From: Oscillospiraceae bacterium
GTDB lineage: Bacteria; Bacillota; Clostridia; Oscillospirales; Ruminococcaceae
Direction: 5' to 3'
NCBI GenBank assembly: GCA_015067375.1
Contig: SVMQ01000009.1
Coordinates: forward strand, 1 to 19,414
Length of the DNA: 19,414 bases
How positions within the stretch are numbered: position 1 is the first letter of the stretch; each line of letters opens with the position of its first letter. This document shows positions 7,052-14,023 of the stretch, piece after piece. Under the pieces are notes generated by a model, which saw nothing but the letters and a program-made list of their open reading frames with translations, did no database searches and had not been told where the DNA came from. The position numbers and the translations under genes were made by a program.

Positions 7052-7597
7052 TTACTTGATCTTGAACTGGATGCCGCTTGCGGAGAAATACACCTCGTCG
7101 CAGGTGTTTGCGATACGCTGGTTTACGTTGCCGAGTATCTCTCTGAACAGCGCCTGTGCGTGATTTTCGGGAGTAACGGAGAAGCCTGTTTCAAGCGTGA
7201 TGATTATCATACTGCCCTTCTTTTCCTGAATGCAGTTCATCATATCCGTAACATCGGAAATGACGCGCTTTTCGATCTCCTTGCGCATATCCTCGCCCAT
7301 GCTCTCGATATCGGGACACATCTCGTCGATGATGCGCGAAGTATAGGAGCTGAGGCTGTCGAAGATAACGAACTTGTGGTCGGTGAAGAAGTCCACGGGC
7401 TTTGAATAGGCGCCTGTTGCGATGTCCCATTCAACACCGTGCTTTTCGTTGCCGTACTTGATGCGCTGCATGGTGTCGGCATCTACTGCTTCTCCGACGC
7501 GCAGATACAGCACATAGTCACAAGCAGCGAACTGTGTAACAGCCCAGCGTGATTTTCCGCTTGCCGCGCCGCCTGTGATCAGGATGTTATTAGCCAT
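7052..7597 (-). CDS. Divergent CobU-like P-loop protein (adenosylcobinamide kinase/guanylyltransferase family)
   Basis: A 181-residue protein with the CobU fold. CobU phosphorylates adenosylcobinamide and then attaches GMP during cobalamin assembly. The P-loop GGAASGKS (9-16) is intact, and the C-terminal part NVNQRIANTCDEVYFSASG with its terminal KIK matches the family closely. However, the conserved RIxxHRxxRPxxW segment reads RIKYGNEKHGVEW (45-57) with no gap. The His that carries GMP in CobU is therefore Gly49, and the RP pair is HG. The usual NEVGMGIVP reads LETGFSVTP. Kinase chemistry may remain, but canonical guanylyltransfer looks lost. No cobalamin genes are near; the neighbour is pilT. 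It may be a paralogue with another job. AAAGGA lies 11 bases before the ATG. Confidence 0.8.
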   Translation of the reverse strand: MANNILITGGAASGKSRWAVTQFAACDYVLYLRVGEAVDADTMQRIKYGNEKHGVEWDIATGAYSKPVDFFTDHKFVIFDSLSSYTSRIIDEMCPDIESMGEDMRKEIEKRVISDVTDMMNCIQEKKGSMIIITLETGFSVTPENHAQALFREILGNVNQRIANTCDEVYFSASGIQFKIK

Positions 7598-7674
7598 AAT
7601 GATGACATTCCTTTCGTTGATTTATTTATGCCGATTGGTATAGTGCTTTAATATAATAGAGTGATTATAGTAAT

Positions 7675-7703
7675 AGTATACCACTTTTAACCCTGATTGT
7701 AAA
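7675..7703 (-). promoter_or_regulatory. Promoter of the CobU-like gene and pilT
   Basis: On the minus strand TTTACA (7698-7703) and TATACT (7675-7680) are spaced by 17 bases. Transcription would begin near 7668, about 70 bases before the CobU-like start. No other promoter was seen between that gene and pilT. Confidence 0.7.
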
Positions 7704-7749
7704 TAGTTTTTGTGCATTAATTTAATACCTGCTTTTTGGAACAAACTAC

Positions 7750-7783
7750 AAAAAAGCGCACCATCGTTTATCAATGGTGCGCT
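7750..7783 (-). terminator. Terminator of the aspS-gatCAB-MBL unit
   Basis: A perfect ten-base-pair stem, AGCGCACCAT with ATGGTGCGCT and a nine-base loop, ends in six T on the minus strand, six bases after the MBL stop codon. It closes the long minus-strand unit that begins at the T-box near 13880. Confidence 0.92.
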
Positions 7784-7788
7784 ATCTT

Positions 7789-8655
7789 TCATGCAAGCTC
7801 CTTGCGGATGAGTGTTATCATGATGGAGGTGTTGAGGTCGATCGCGTCCTCAGGGTAGATATCCTTGATGTAGCCGCGCCAATAAGTGTTTTTGAACTCG
7901 CGTATGATATCATTGTCGTTTGTGCCGCTCTTTATCATGTCAGCGATAGATCCTGCGGCAGATTTTGCACTCTGCTTGCAGCTGCTGAGGAAGAACATGG
8001 TCTGCTCCTTGCTGAGCAAGCCAAGATGCGGTGCAAGCAGGTTTTCTATCTTAAGGCTGAGAACCTTGTCTATGGAGCGCAGCGAGTCGTTGTAGCTGAC
8101 CAGAAACGACGGAACAATGAGCTTTTCACCGTCATAAACGCCGATCGTTTCGGAGGACAGCATTAATGCGTGTTCCTCGCAGTAGTAGCCTATGGAGCAT
8201 CTTGTGTGTCCGGGGAGATACAGCACCCTGAAGCACATATCGCCTGCTTCGATGATGTCTCCGTCGTCTGCTGTGATATCCACACGCAGCTCGTTTCCGA
8301 GGAACTCTCCGTATTCTACACCGCAGCGCTGTGCGCACTTGCGGTCGAGATCCTGCATCACGGCTATCGCGCCCTGACGCTTGAATATCTCAGCGGCATA
8401 TCTTCCCGCGACCACCTTTGCATCGCTGTAATGACGAAGTATGTATGCACTGCCCAGTGCATGGTCATAGTGCGAATGTGTGAGGAAGATATAGTCCAGC
8501 CGTCTGTCGCCCAGCACCTGCTTTATCTTTTCCGCCATTGCAAAGCCTGTGAAGCCGAAGCCTGTGTCATAGAGTATCGCGGTCTTGCCGTCATCTATCA
8601 GAAAACCGCTGTCGCCCGGGTTTACTCTTACATCTGTTATTTTAATTCTGTCCAT
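7789..8655 (-). CDS. Metallo-beta-lactamase-fold hydrolase
   Basis: A 288-residue cytoplasmic hydrolase of the MBL superfamily (glyoxalase II-like). The metal site THSHYDH (59-65, H60/H62/D64/H65) and the third-helix histidine in PGHT (H150) are present. The usual bridging Asp region reads SSETIG, so Glu may stand in for Asp. A C-terminal helical extension of about 80 residues follows APHLG and could form the substrate pocket or a dimer contact. AGGAG lies seven bases before the ATG. It follows gatB after 57 bases and is probably the last gene of the aspS-gatCAB unit. Its substrate cannot be told from sequence, and a link to tRNA charging would be guesswork. Confidence 0.88.
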   Translation of the reverse strand: MDRIKITDVRVNPGDSGFLIDDGKTAILYDTGFGFTGFAMAEKIKQVLGDRRLDYIFLTHSHYDHALGSAYILRHYSDAKVVAGRYAAEIFKRQGAIAVMQDLDRKCAQRCGVEYGEFLGNELRVDITADDGDIIEAGDMCFRVLYLPGHTRCSIGYYCEEHALMLSSETIGVYDGEKLIVPSFLVSYNDSLRSIDKVLSLKIENLLAPHLGLLSKEQTMFFLSSCKQSAKSAAGSIADMIKSGTNDNDIIREFKNTYWRGYIKDIYPEDAIDLNTSIMITLIRKELA

Positions 8656-8672
8656 GTGTTCTCCTGTAGAAA

Positions 8673-8704
8673 CTCCCCATAAGCGGCGTGCCGTTTACGG
8701 GGAG
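8673..8704 (-). other. Hairpin between gatB and the MBL gene
   Basis: CTCCCCATAAGCGG and CCGTTTACGGGGAG form a long stem with one mismatch and one wobble pair. On the minus strand it is followed only by TTTC, so read-through into the MBL gene is likely. It may be an attenuator, a weak terminator or an RNA-stabilising stem. Confidence 0.5.
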
Positions 8705-8712
8705 CGTTTGTA

Positions 8713-10155
8713 TTATGCCTCGTTGATAGCCTTGATAAGAAGCTCTCTGAGCATATCGGGCGAGCAGTTGCCCTTGAGCTGCTTCATGCACTTTCCGAAA
8801 AGTGCCATCAGCGCCTTTTCCTTACCGCTCTTGTAGTCGTTTACGGAGCGTGTGTCCTCTGCAACTACTGCCTTGATAACAGCCTCGATAGCGCCTGTAT
8901 CGTTGGATACGATGAAGTTGTTATCCTTAGCGTACTGCTCGATATCAGCGATCTCCTCGTCGAACATCGTGTTAAGTATCTTCTTTGCATTGCCGCGCTG
9001 TACCTTGCCGTCAAGCACCAGCTTGATGAGCTTGCCGAGCGCCTTGCCGTCGATGGTGAGATCGTCAGCGATCATCTGACGCTTGTTGAGGATGTTGGAG
9101 CAATCCGAGATGAGCCAGTTTGCAACCTCCTTGGGCTGTCCGCACTCGTCGCACGCAGCCTCGAAGCAGTCACAGAATGCTCTGCTCTGTGTGAGCTGCT
9201 CAGCGTCGTATTCAGTAAGACCAAGCTCGCTGATGTAGCGCGCCTTCTTTACTTCGGGAAGCTCGGGGAGCGAAGCCTTGATGCGGTCGAACCACTCGTC
9301 GTCGATAACGATGGGCATGATGTTGGGGTCGGGGAAGTAGCGGTAGTCGCCTGCTGTTTCCTTGTTACGCATAGCGTAGCTCTTGCCCTTGATGTCATCC
9401 CAGCGGCGTGTTTCCTGTACAAGCTCCTCTGTGCCGTTTTCGAGAGCGTCGATGTGGCGTGCGGTCTCGTACTCGATAGCGCGTGTTATAGCGGAGATGG
9501 AGTTCATGTTCTTCATCTCGGTACGCACACCGAGCTTGTCGCTGCCCTCCTCGCGCACGGAGAGGTTAACGTCGCAGCGCATAGAGCCCTGTTCCATACG
9601 GCAGCCTGATACCTTTGCAAAGCGCAGACGAGAACGCAGCTGCTCGAGGTATGCGACTACCTCCTCGGCAGAGGAAAGGTCGGGCTGGGAAACGATCTCG
9701 CACAGCGGAACGCTTGTTCTGTTAAAGTCAACGAGGGTAGTGTCTGTCCAGTCGTCGTGGACGAGCTTGCCTGCATCCTCCTCCATGTGTATCTGCTTGA
9801 TGCGGATGTTCTTCTTGCCCTTGCTTGTTTCGATCGGAACAGTACCGTTGATCGCAACGGGGCTGAACCACTGTGTGGTCTGATAAGAGCAGGGGAGGTC
9901 GGGGTAGTAGTAGCTCTTCTTATCGAATGTGGTAACGCGGTTGATGTCGCAGTTGAGCATAAGACCTGCTGTCATGCCGAGGTCAACGACGTGCTTGTTT
10001 ACGATGGGGAGCATACCGGGCATACCGCAGCAGGCGGGGCAAACGTGGTCGTTCTGCTCGCCGCCGAATTTAGCGGAGCAGGAGCAGAATATCTTTGACT
10101 CGGTGGCAAGCTCGATATGAACTTCCAGACCGATGACGGTTTCGTACTTTTTCAT
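8713..10155 (-). CDS. gatB: Asp-tRNA(Asn)/Glu-tRNA(Gln) amidotransferase subunit GatB
   Basis: The transamidase subunit of GatCAB, 480 residues. It activates the side chain of misacylated Asp-tRNA-Asn or Glu-tRNA-Gln with ATP and joins it to ammonia. The N-terminal IGLEVHIEL, the zinc cysteines C24, C26, C39 and C42 and the IHMEEDAGK motif with acidic residues for metal binding are all intact. The C-terminal helical/YqeY-type tRNA-binding tail is present, so the length is normal. I place the start at ATG 10155: AGGAGG (10165-10170) is nine bases upstream and family members begin at this residue. An in-frame upstream extension exists but overlaps gatA. One base separates it from the gatA stop, indicating coupling. 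It appears fully functional, in contrast to its GatA partner. Confidence 0.95.
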   Translation of the reverse strand: MKKYETVIGLEVHIELATESKIFCSCSAKFGGEQNDHVCPACCGMPGMLPIVNKHVVDLGMTAGLMLNCDINRVTTFDKKSYYYPDLPCSYQTTQWFSPVAINGTVPIETSKGKKNIRIKQIHMEEDAGKLVHDDWTDTTLVDFNRTSVPLCEIVSQPDLSSAEEVVAYLEQLRSRLRFAKVSGCRMEQGSMRCDVNLSVREEGSDKLGVRTEMKNMNSISAITRAIEYETARHIDALENGTEELVQETRRWDDIKGKSYAMRNKETAGDYRYFPDPNIMPIVIDDEWFDRIKASLPELPEVKKARYISELGLTEYDAEQLTQSRAFCDCFEAACDECGQPKEVANWLISDCSNILNKRQMIADDLTIDGKALGKLIKLVLDGKVQRGNAKKILNTMFDEEIADIEQYAKDNNFIVSNDTGAIEAVIKAVVAEDTRSVNDYKSGKEKALMALFGKCMKQLKGNCSPDMLRELLIKAINEA

Positions 10156-10156
10156 A

Positions 10157-11362
10157 TTACTTGTCCTCCTTTTCAAAAGCAGCGGCAGCGTCGAGCAGTG
10201 CCTGCTCGGAGAACGCCTTGCCTATCAGCTGAACTCCGCCGACAACTGCAGCAGGAAGTCCTGTGAGGGAAGCGGGAGCGGTGTACAGCGCCTCGTCAAA
10301 GGAGAGGTACTTGTTCGCCTTTACATCATCCATCGTGTAGGAGGTCTTAGCGCAGGCAGGCATCAGCACTGCATCGTACTCCTTGAATATCTCGGCAAAT
10401 GCCTCAACGACAACGCGGCGGATGCGCAGGGACTTGTCGTAAACTCTCATGTAATTATCGGTGGACAGTGTTTCGGAGCCGAAGAGGATAATAGTTTTGA
10501 GCAGCTCTCCGAATGCCTCTGTACGGCTGTTGGTGTACAGCTCCTCGATGGTCTTGTAGTTGCTTGTGCGGTGGCCATACTTAACGCCGTCGAAGCGGGA
10601 AACGTTGTTGCACAGCTCCGCGCTCATGCATACGTTCCATGCTGTCTTTGCGAGAGCAAGGGTGGTATCGTCTATCTCAACGAACTCGATGCCCTGTGCG
10701 GACATGACCTCGCGGAACTTTGCAAGCTTTGCCTTTGTTGCGTCATCTGCACTGTCGCAGATGGACTTTGCAACAGCGATCTTCTTTATCTTTGTGAAGT
10801 CAGCGCCGTTCTTTACCTGTGCGCACTCAGCCTCGGAAAGGCTCGTGCCGTCCTTGTCGTCGTGACCTGCGATAGCGGAGAGCACCTTGCCACAGTCTGC
10901 AGCGTTGTTAGCCATAACGCCCACGGTCTCACCCGAGCAAGCGATAGCGATGGTGCCGTATCTCGAAACAGTGCCGTAGGTGGGCTTGATGTAGGTCTTG
11001 CCGCAGAGTGCCGCAGCACGTCTGGGTGTACCGTTGATGTCAAAGCAGAGAGCGGCGGTTGCTTCACCTGCATTGAGCCACTCGGCACACGCATTTGTCA
11101 GTGTGCCATCATCCTTTGCGCAAGCGCCGTAGTAGGATGTTTCGCCAAGCAGGTCAACGGAGAACTCTCCAACATTTGCCTTGCCTGCTATATCGTAGCC
11201 GGCAGCGGAGAGCTTTGAAATGACCTCCGCGTCAAACAGGCTCATGTATCCTTTAAGCATCATGGAGCCGCCTGTTGTGGGCATATCCTTTGTGAGGAAC
11301 AGGTCGTCCAGCACTACCGCATTTGCGGAAGCTTTTTCGTTTTTGTTAAGATATATATTCAT
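10157..11362 (-). CDS. gatA: GatA-like amidotransferase subunit lacking the catalytic triad
   Basis: GatA normally hydrolyses glutamine and channels ammonia to GatB, using a Ser-cisSer-Lys triad of the amidase-signature family. This homologue has 401 residues against roughly 480-490. It is clearly related: TTGGS, GKANVGEF, IKPTYGTVSRYG (125-136) and ASLTGLPA align well. The triad is gone. The Lys of the (V/I)KDN motif is Asp19 (VVLDDL), the GGSSGGS stretch with the cis-Ser is deleted (WLNAGEATAAL), and the nucleophile in DTGGSIRQP is Thr112 (DINGTPRR). About 50 N-terminal residues are also missing. The frame is unbroken and codon use matches its neighbours, so this is not a decaying pseudogene. 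Start chosen at 11362 (AAAGGA nine bases upstream). Inference: a structural subunit, with GatB using free ammonia or another source. Confidence 0.87.
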   Translation of the reverse strand: MNIYLNKNEKASANAVVLDDLFLTKDMPTTGGSMMLKGYMSLFDAEVISKLSAAGYDIAGKANVGEFSVDLLGETSYYGACAKDDGTLTNACAEWLNAGEATAALCFDINGTPRRAAALCGKTYIKPTYGTVSRYGTIAIACSGETVGVMANNAADCGKVLSAIAGHDDKDGTSLSEAECAQVKNGADFTKIKKIAVAKSICDSADDATKAKLAKFREVMSAQGIEFVEIDDTTLALAKTAWNVCMSAELCNNVSRFDGVKYGHRTSNYKTIEELYTNSRTEAFGELLKTIILFGSETLSTDNYMRVYDKSLRIRRVVVEAFAEIFKEYDAVLMPACAKTSYTMDDVKANKYLSFDEALYTAPASLTGLPAAVVGGVQLIGKAFSEQALLDAAAAFEKEDK

Positions 11363-11385
11363 CGTCATTCGTCCTTTCCGCAATA

Positions 11386-11667
11386 TCAGTCAACAGTGCG
11401 GGGTACCTGCCAGTAGCCGTCTGTTGTTTCGGGAGCGCCCTTCTGCAGGTCGTCGCGCTCGAACAGCTTCTTCTCGATGTCCTCGCGTACTACGGTCATG
11501 ATAGGCATAACGTGTACCATGCGCTCTACCTGCTCTGTGTCCTTTGTGTAGAGTTTGTCTATCTCCTGCTCCTGCTTTGCGAAGAAGGCGAGAAAATCGT
11601 CCTTCTGTTCTTCTGTCAGTGAAAGCTGGTTGAGCTTTTCAAGACGTCTTAATACATCTCTGTCCAT
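11386..11667 (-). CDS. gatC: Asp-tRNA(Asn)/Glu-tRNA(Gln) amidotransferase subunit GatC
   Basis: A 93-residue subunit that wraps around the GatA-GatB interface and stabilises the complex. Family features are the N-terminal helix LNQLSLTEEQKDDFLAFF, the central DTEQVE and VREDI segments, and the tail LQKGAPETTDGYWQVPRTVD. I place the start at ATG 11667, where AAAGGA lies eight bases upstream; an in-frame extension to 11733 lacks family similarity and overlaps the intergenic hairpin region. It is followed by gatA after 23 bases. The gene order gatC-gatA-gatB is the usual one. Confidence 0.93.
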   Translation of the reverse strand: MDRDVLRRLEKLNQLSLTEEQKDDFLAFFAKQEQEIDKLYTKDTEQVERMVHVMPIMTVVREDIEKKLFERDDLQKGAPETTDGYWQVPRTVD

Positions 11668-11735
11668 GAATCTTGTCCTTTCGAAAACACAAATATCGTG
11701 AGGCGAACAAAGCGTCAGCCGCAAGTCAGCCATCC

Positions 11736-11781
11736 AACGGTCAGGCGCAGCTTCACAAACATCGTGTTTGCGCCTGCCGTT
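11736..11781 (-). other. Hairpin in the aspS-gatC spacer
   Basis: AACGG-T-CAGGCGCA (11736-11749) pairs with TGCGCCTG-CCGTT (11769-11781), 13 pairs with one bulge. The loop contains a second possible stem CAAACA/TGTTTG. There is no T-run after it, so it is unlikely to be a terminator. It may be an RNA processing or stability element or a small palindromic repeat. Confidence 0.5.
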
Positions 11782-11819
11782 GAATAGTTGACACGGTAGA
11801 TGACATTTTATCGTTTGCC

Positions 11820-13571
11820 TTAATCTCTTACCTTGATGTGAACTTCTCTGAGCTGCTGCTCTGTTACCTCGCCGGGCGCACCCATCATCAGATCCTGTGC
11901 ATTGCCGTTGAGCGGGAATGCGATAACATCGCGGATGGTCTCCTCCTCAGCGATCAGCATTATCATTCTGTCTACGCCGGGAGCCATACCTGCATGGGGA
12001 GGTGCGCCGAATGTGAACGCTGTATACAGCGCGCCGAACTTCGCCTTTACATCCTCCTCGCCGTAGCCCGCGATCTCGAATGCCTTCTTCATGATCTCGG
12101 GATTGTGGTTTCTTACAGCGCCAGAGGACAGCTCGATGCCGTTGCATACGATGTCATACTGGTAAGCGAATATCTCAAGCGGATCCTTGTTAAGCAGCGC
12201 GTCCATACCGCCCTGGGGCATGGAGAAGGGGTTGTGAGTGAAGTCGATCTTGCCGGTTTCCTCGTTCAGCTCGTACATGGGGAAGTCTACGATAAAGCAG
12301 AAGTCAAAGCGGCTCTCGTCGATGATCTCCATGCGCTTTGCTACCTCAGTTCTGATCTGACCTGCGAACTTGGGTGCATTCACCTTGCTGTCAGCGATGA
12401 AGTAGAGGACATCGCCCACCTCGAGTGCGCAGCGCTCTGCAAGCTCTTTTCTCTGTGCGTCGTCAAGGAACTTGTCGATGGGGCCGTTGTACTTGAAGCC
12501 GCCGTTCTCGCCCTCTTCTACCTTGAAGTAGCCGAGACCCTTCATGCCTACCTCAGTTGTAGCAAACTCCTCCATGCTCTTGAAGAAGGTCTTGGAGCGG
12601 CTTGCCATCTGGGGAACGCGGATGCCTCTTACGCACTTGTTGCAGAAAGGCTTGAACTCGCTGTCAACGAACAGGTCGGACAGCTCAACGATAACGAGGG
12701 GGTTGCGCAGGTCGGGCTTATCTGTGCCGTACTTCAGCATGGACTCCTCAAAAGGAATACGTGCGAACGGGGGCTTGGATATCTCCTTGCCTGTGAACTC
12801 CTTGAATGTGTTGTAGATAACGGTTTCAGCTACCTCGAATACATCCTCCTGCTCAGCGAATGCCATCTCAAAGTCGAGCTGGTAGAACTCGCCGGGGGAG
12901 CGATCCTGTCTTGCGTCCTCGTCGCGGAAGCAGGGCGCGATCTGGAAGTAGCGGTCGAAGCCGCTTGTCATCAGCAGCTGCTTGAACTGCTGAGGAGCCT
13001 GAGGCAGAGCGTAGAACTTGCCCTTGTGCTTTCTGCTGGGAACGAGGTAGTCACGCGCGCCCTCGGGGGAGGAAGCTGTGAGGATAGGCGTCTGGATCTC
13101 AAGGAAGCCGAGATCTTCCATCTGACGTCTGAGGAAGCTCAGTATCTTGGAGCGCAGAACTATATTATCGTGGATCTTCTTGTTTCTGAGGTCGAGGTAG
13201 CGGTACTTCAATCTCAGATCCTCTCTGGTCTGTGTAGAATTGTCGATCTCGAAGGGCAGACCCTGACAGCAGGGGCCGAGTACAGTGAGAGTATCAGCCT
13301 TGACCTCGATAAGACCTGTCAGCAGCTTGGGGTTTACAGTTTCCTCATCTCTGCGTGTAACTGTACCGCTGATCTGGACTACTGTTTCCTTGGAGATGCC
13401 GTCAAGCAGGCTGTCGTCGGACAGTACGACCTGTGTCACGCCGTAGTGGTCGCGCAGGTCAACGAAGATAACGCCGCCGTGGTCGCGTACTGTGTCTACC
13501 CAGCCCGAGAGCTTGACGCTCTGACCGATGTGTTCTACATTGAGTTCGTTGCAGGTGTGTGTTCTAAGCAT
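11820..13571 (-). CDS. aspS: Aspartyl-tRNA synthetase, probably non-discriminating
   Basis: A 583-residue class II synthetase that attaches Asp to tRNA. The N-terminal OB-fold anticodon-binding domain (1-100) is followed by the catalytic core, with YLDLRN, motif 2 around 215-236 (FRDEDARQDRSPGEF) and motif 3 GMAPGVDRMIML near the C-terminus. A GAD-type insertion lies in between, as in bacterial enzymes. The DHGG loop places His at position 31, the position where His is associated with recognition of both tRNA-Asp and tRNA-Asn in Pseudomonas aeruginosa AspRS (discriminating enzymes such as that of E. coli have Leu). HNPFSMPQGG replaces the HHPFTAP of E. coli. Together with gatCAB in the same unit and the Asn T-box, this points to a non-discriminating enzyme. 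AAGGAG lies eight bases before the ATG. Confidence 0.95.
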   Translation of the reverse strand: MLRTHTCNELNVEHIGQSVKLSGWVDTVRDHGGVIFVDLRDHYGVTQVVLSDDSLLDGISKETVVQISGTVTRRDEETVNPKLLTGLIEVKADTLTVLGPCCQGLPFEIDNSTQTREDLRLKYRYLDLRNKKIHDNIVLRSKILSFLRRQMEDLGFLEIQTPILTASSPEGARDYLVPSRKHKGKFYALPQAPQQFKQLLMTSGFDRYFQIAPCFRDEDARQDRSPGEFYQLDFEMAFAEQEDVFEVAETVIYNTFKEFTGKEISKPPFARIPFEESMLKYGTDKPDLRNPLVIVELSDLFVDSEFKPFCNKCVRGIRVPQMASRSKTFFKSMEEFATTEVGMKGLGYFKVEEGENGGFKYNGPIDKFLDDAQRKELAERCALEVGDVLYFIADSKVNAPKFAGQIRTEVAKRMEIIDESRFDFCFIVDFPMYELNEETGKIDFTHNPFSMPQGGMDALLNKDPLEIFAYQYDIVCNGIELSSGAVRNHNPEIMKKAFEIAGYGEEDVKAKFGALYTAFTFGAPPHAGMAPGVDRMIMLIAEEETIRDVIAFPLNGNAQDLMMGAPGEVTEQQLREVHIKVRD

Positions 13572-13622
13572 AGTTTTTTCTCCTTACCTTAATTAAAATA
13601 GTGTGCTTAGTGATCTCGGGGG

Positions 13623-13877
13623 AAAAACAAAAAAGATGTCATTCGCCCGAACATGGGACGAAAGACATCTTCCGCGATACCACCCAAATTGACCGTTTCC
13701 GATCCACTCAATTTCATCTTTACGCAATGTAACGTGCGGTTCTACTGACGCATAAAAGCGCGTTCTTCCGCAAGCTCCGAAGTGTTTTTCATGCAGGCGC
13801 ATTGCTGTTTCGCACCACACAACAGCTCTCTGGTAACACGTTACCGCACTACTCTCTTCATCACAGCCACTTTTAAC
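13623..13877 (-). promoter_or_regulatory. T-box leader of aspS-gatCAB with an Asn (AAC) specifier
   Basis: Read on the minus strand. The T-box GGGTGGTATCGCGG lies at 13672-13685. The terminator stem AAGATGTC...GACATCTT (13633-13671, with inner TTCGTCC/GGGCGAA) ends in a T-run. Stem I carries AGAGAG, GGTGCGAAAC and the AGTA/GAA loop-E elements. The specifier position, just before ACTTCGGAGC, reads AAC (13784-13786), an Asn codon. The Trp T-box at 16408 has its codon in the same place (TGG before ACCGCTGAGG), which supports this reading. Uncharged tRNA-Asn would prevent termination. An Asp codon (GAC) is not found at this position. Confidence 0.9.
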
Positions 13878-13883
13878 TTTTTC

Positions 13884-13912
13884 AGTATATCACATTTTTT
13901 TTGCACTGTCAA
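13884..13912 (-). promoter_or_regulatory. Promoter of the aspS T-box unit
   Basis: On the minus strand TTGACA (13907-13912) and TATACT (13884-13889) are separated by 17 bases. Transcription would start near 13877, at the 5' edge of the T-box. Confidence 0.85.
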
Positions 13913-13963
13913 TAATTTTTTGCAAAAAAAGCGACGAAATACCGCTCTGTATAAAGAAATATA

Positions 13964-13992
13964 TTGCTTTTTTGTACATATTATGCTATATT
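13964..13992 (+). promoter_or_regulatory. Probable promoter of the GH26 gene
   Basis: TTGCTT (13964-13969) and TATATT (13987-13992) have a 17-base spacer, about 30 bases before the GH26 start codon. The match is weaker than for the divergent aspS promoter, and the region is generally AT-rich. Confidence 0.5.
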
Positions 13993-14023
13993 TATTGAAA
14001 GACTATCCACCGCAGGAGGAATT

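Noticed and set aside
10156..10176. A longer start for gatB overlapping gatA
   Set aside because: The extra residues are not found in GatB proteins, and AGGAGG sits correctly for ATG 10155.
10133..11218. A 361-residue open frame on the plus strand opposite gatA
   Set aside because: Its composition is Cys- and Val-rich without any family pattern, and it lies opposite the well-supported gatA gene.
10157..11362. GatA as a pseudogene or frameshifted copy
   Set aside because: The frame is continuous, has a proper ribosome binding site, keeps many family motifs and is tightly coupled to gatB. The losses are local to the catalytic residues.
11668..11733. A longer start for gatC
   Set aside because: The extra 22 residues do not resemble GatC, and ATG 11667 has AAAGGA at the right distance.
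11838..13592. A 584-residue open frame on the plus strand opposite aspS
   Set aside because: It mirrors aspS almost end to end, is unusually rich in Leu, Val and Cys, has no ribosome binding site and no recognisable family. The codon bias of aspS keeps the opposite strand open.
13964..14023. An N-terminal extension of the GH26 protein (MLFCTYYAIF...) as a signal peptide
   Set aside because: It has no ribosome binding site, overlaps the likely promoter, and AGGAGG lies just before ATG 14024.
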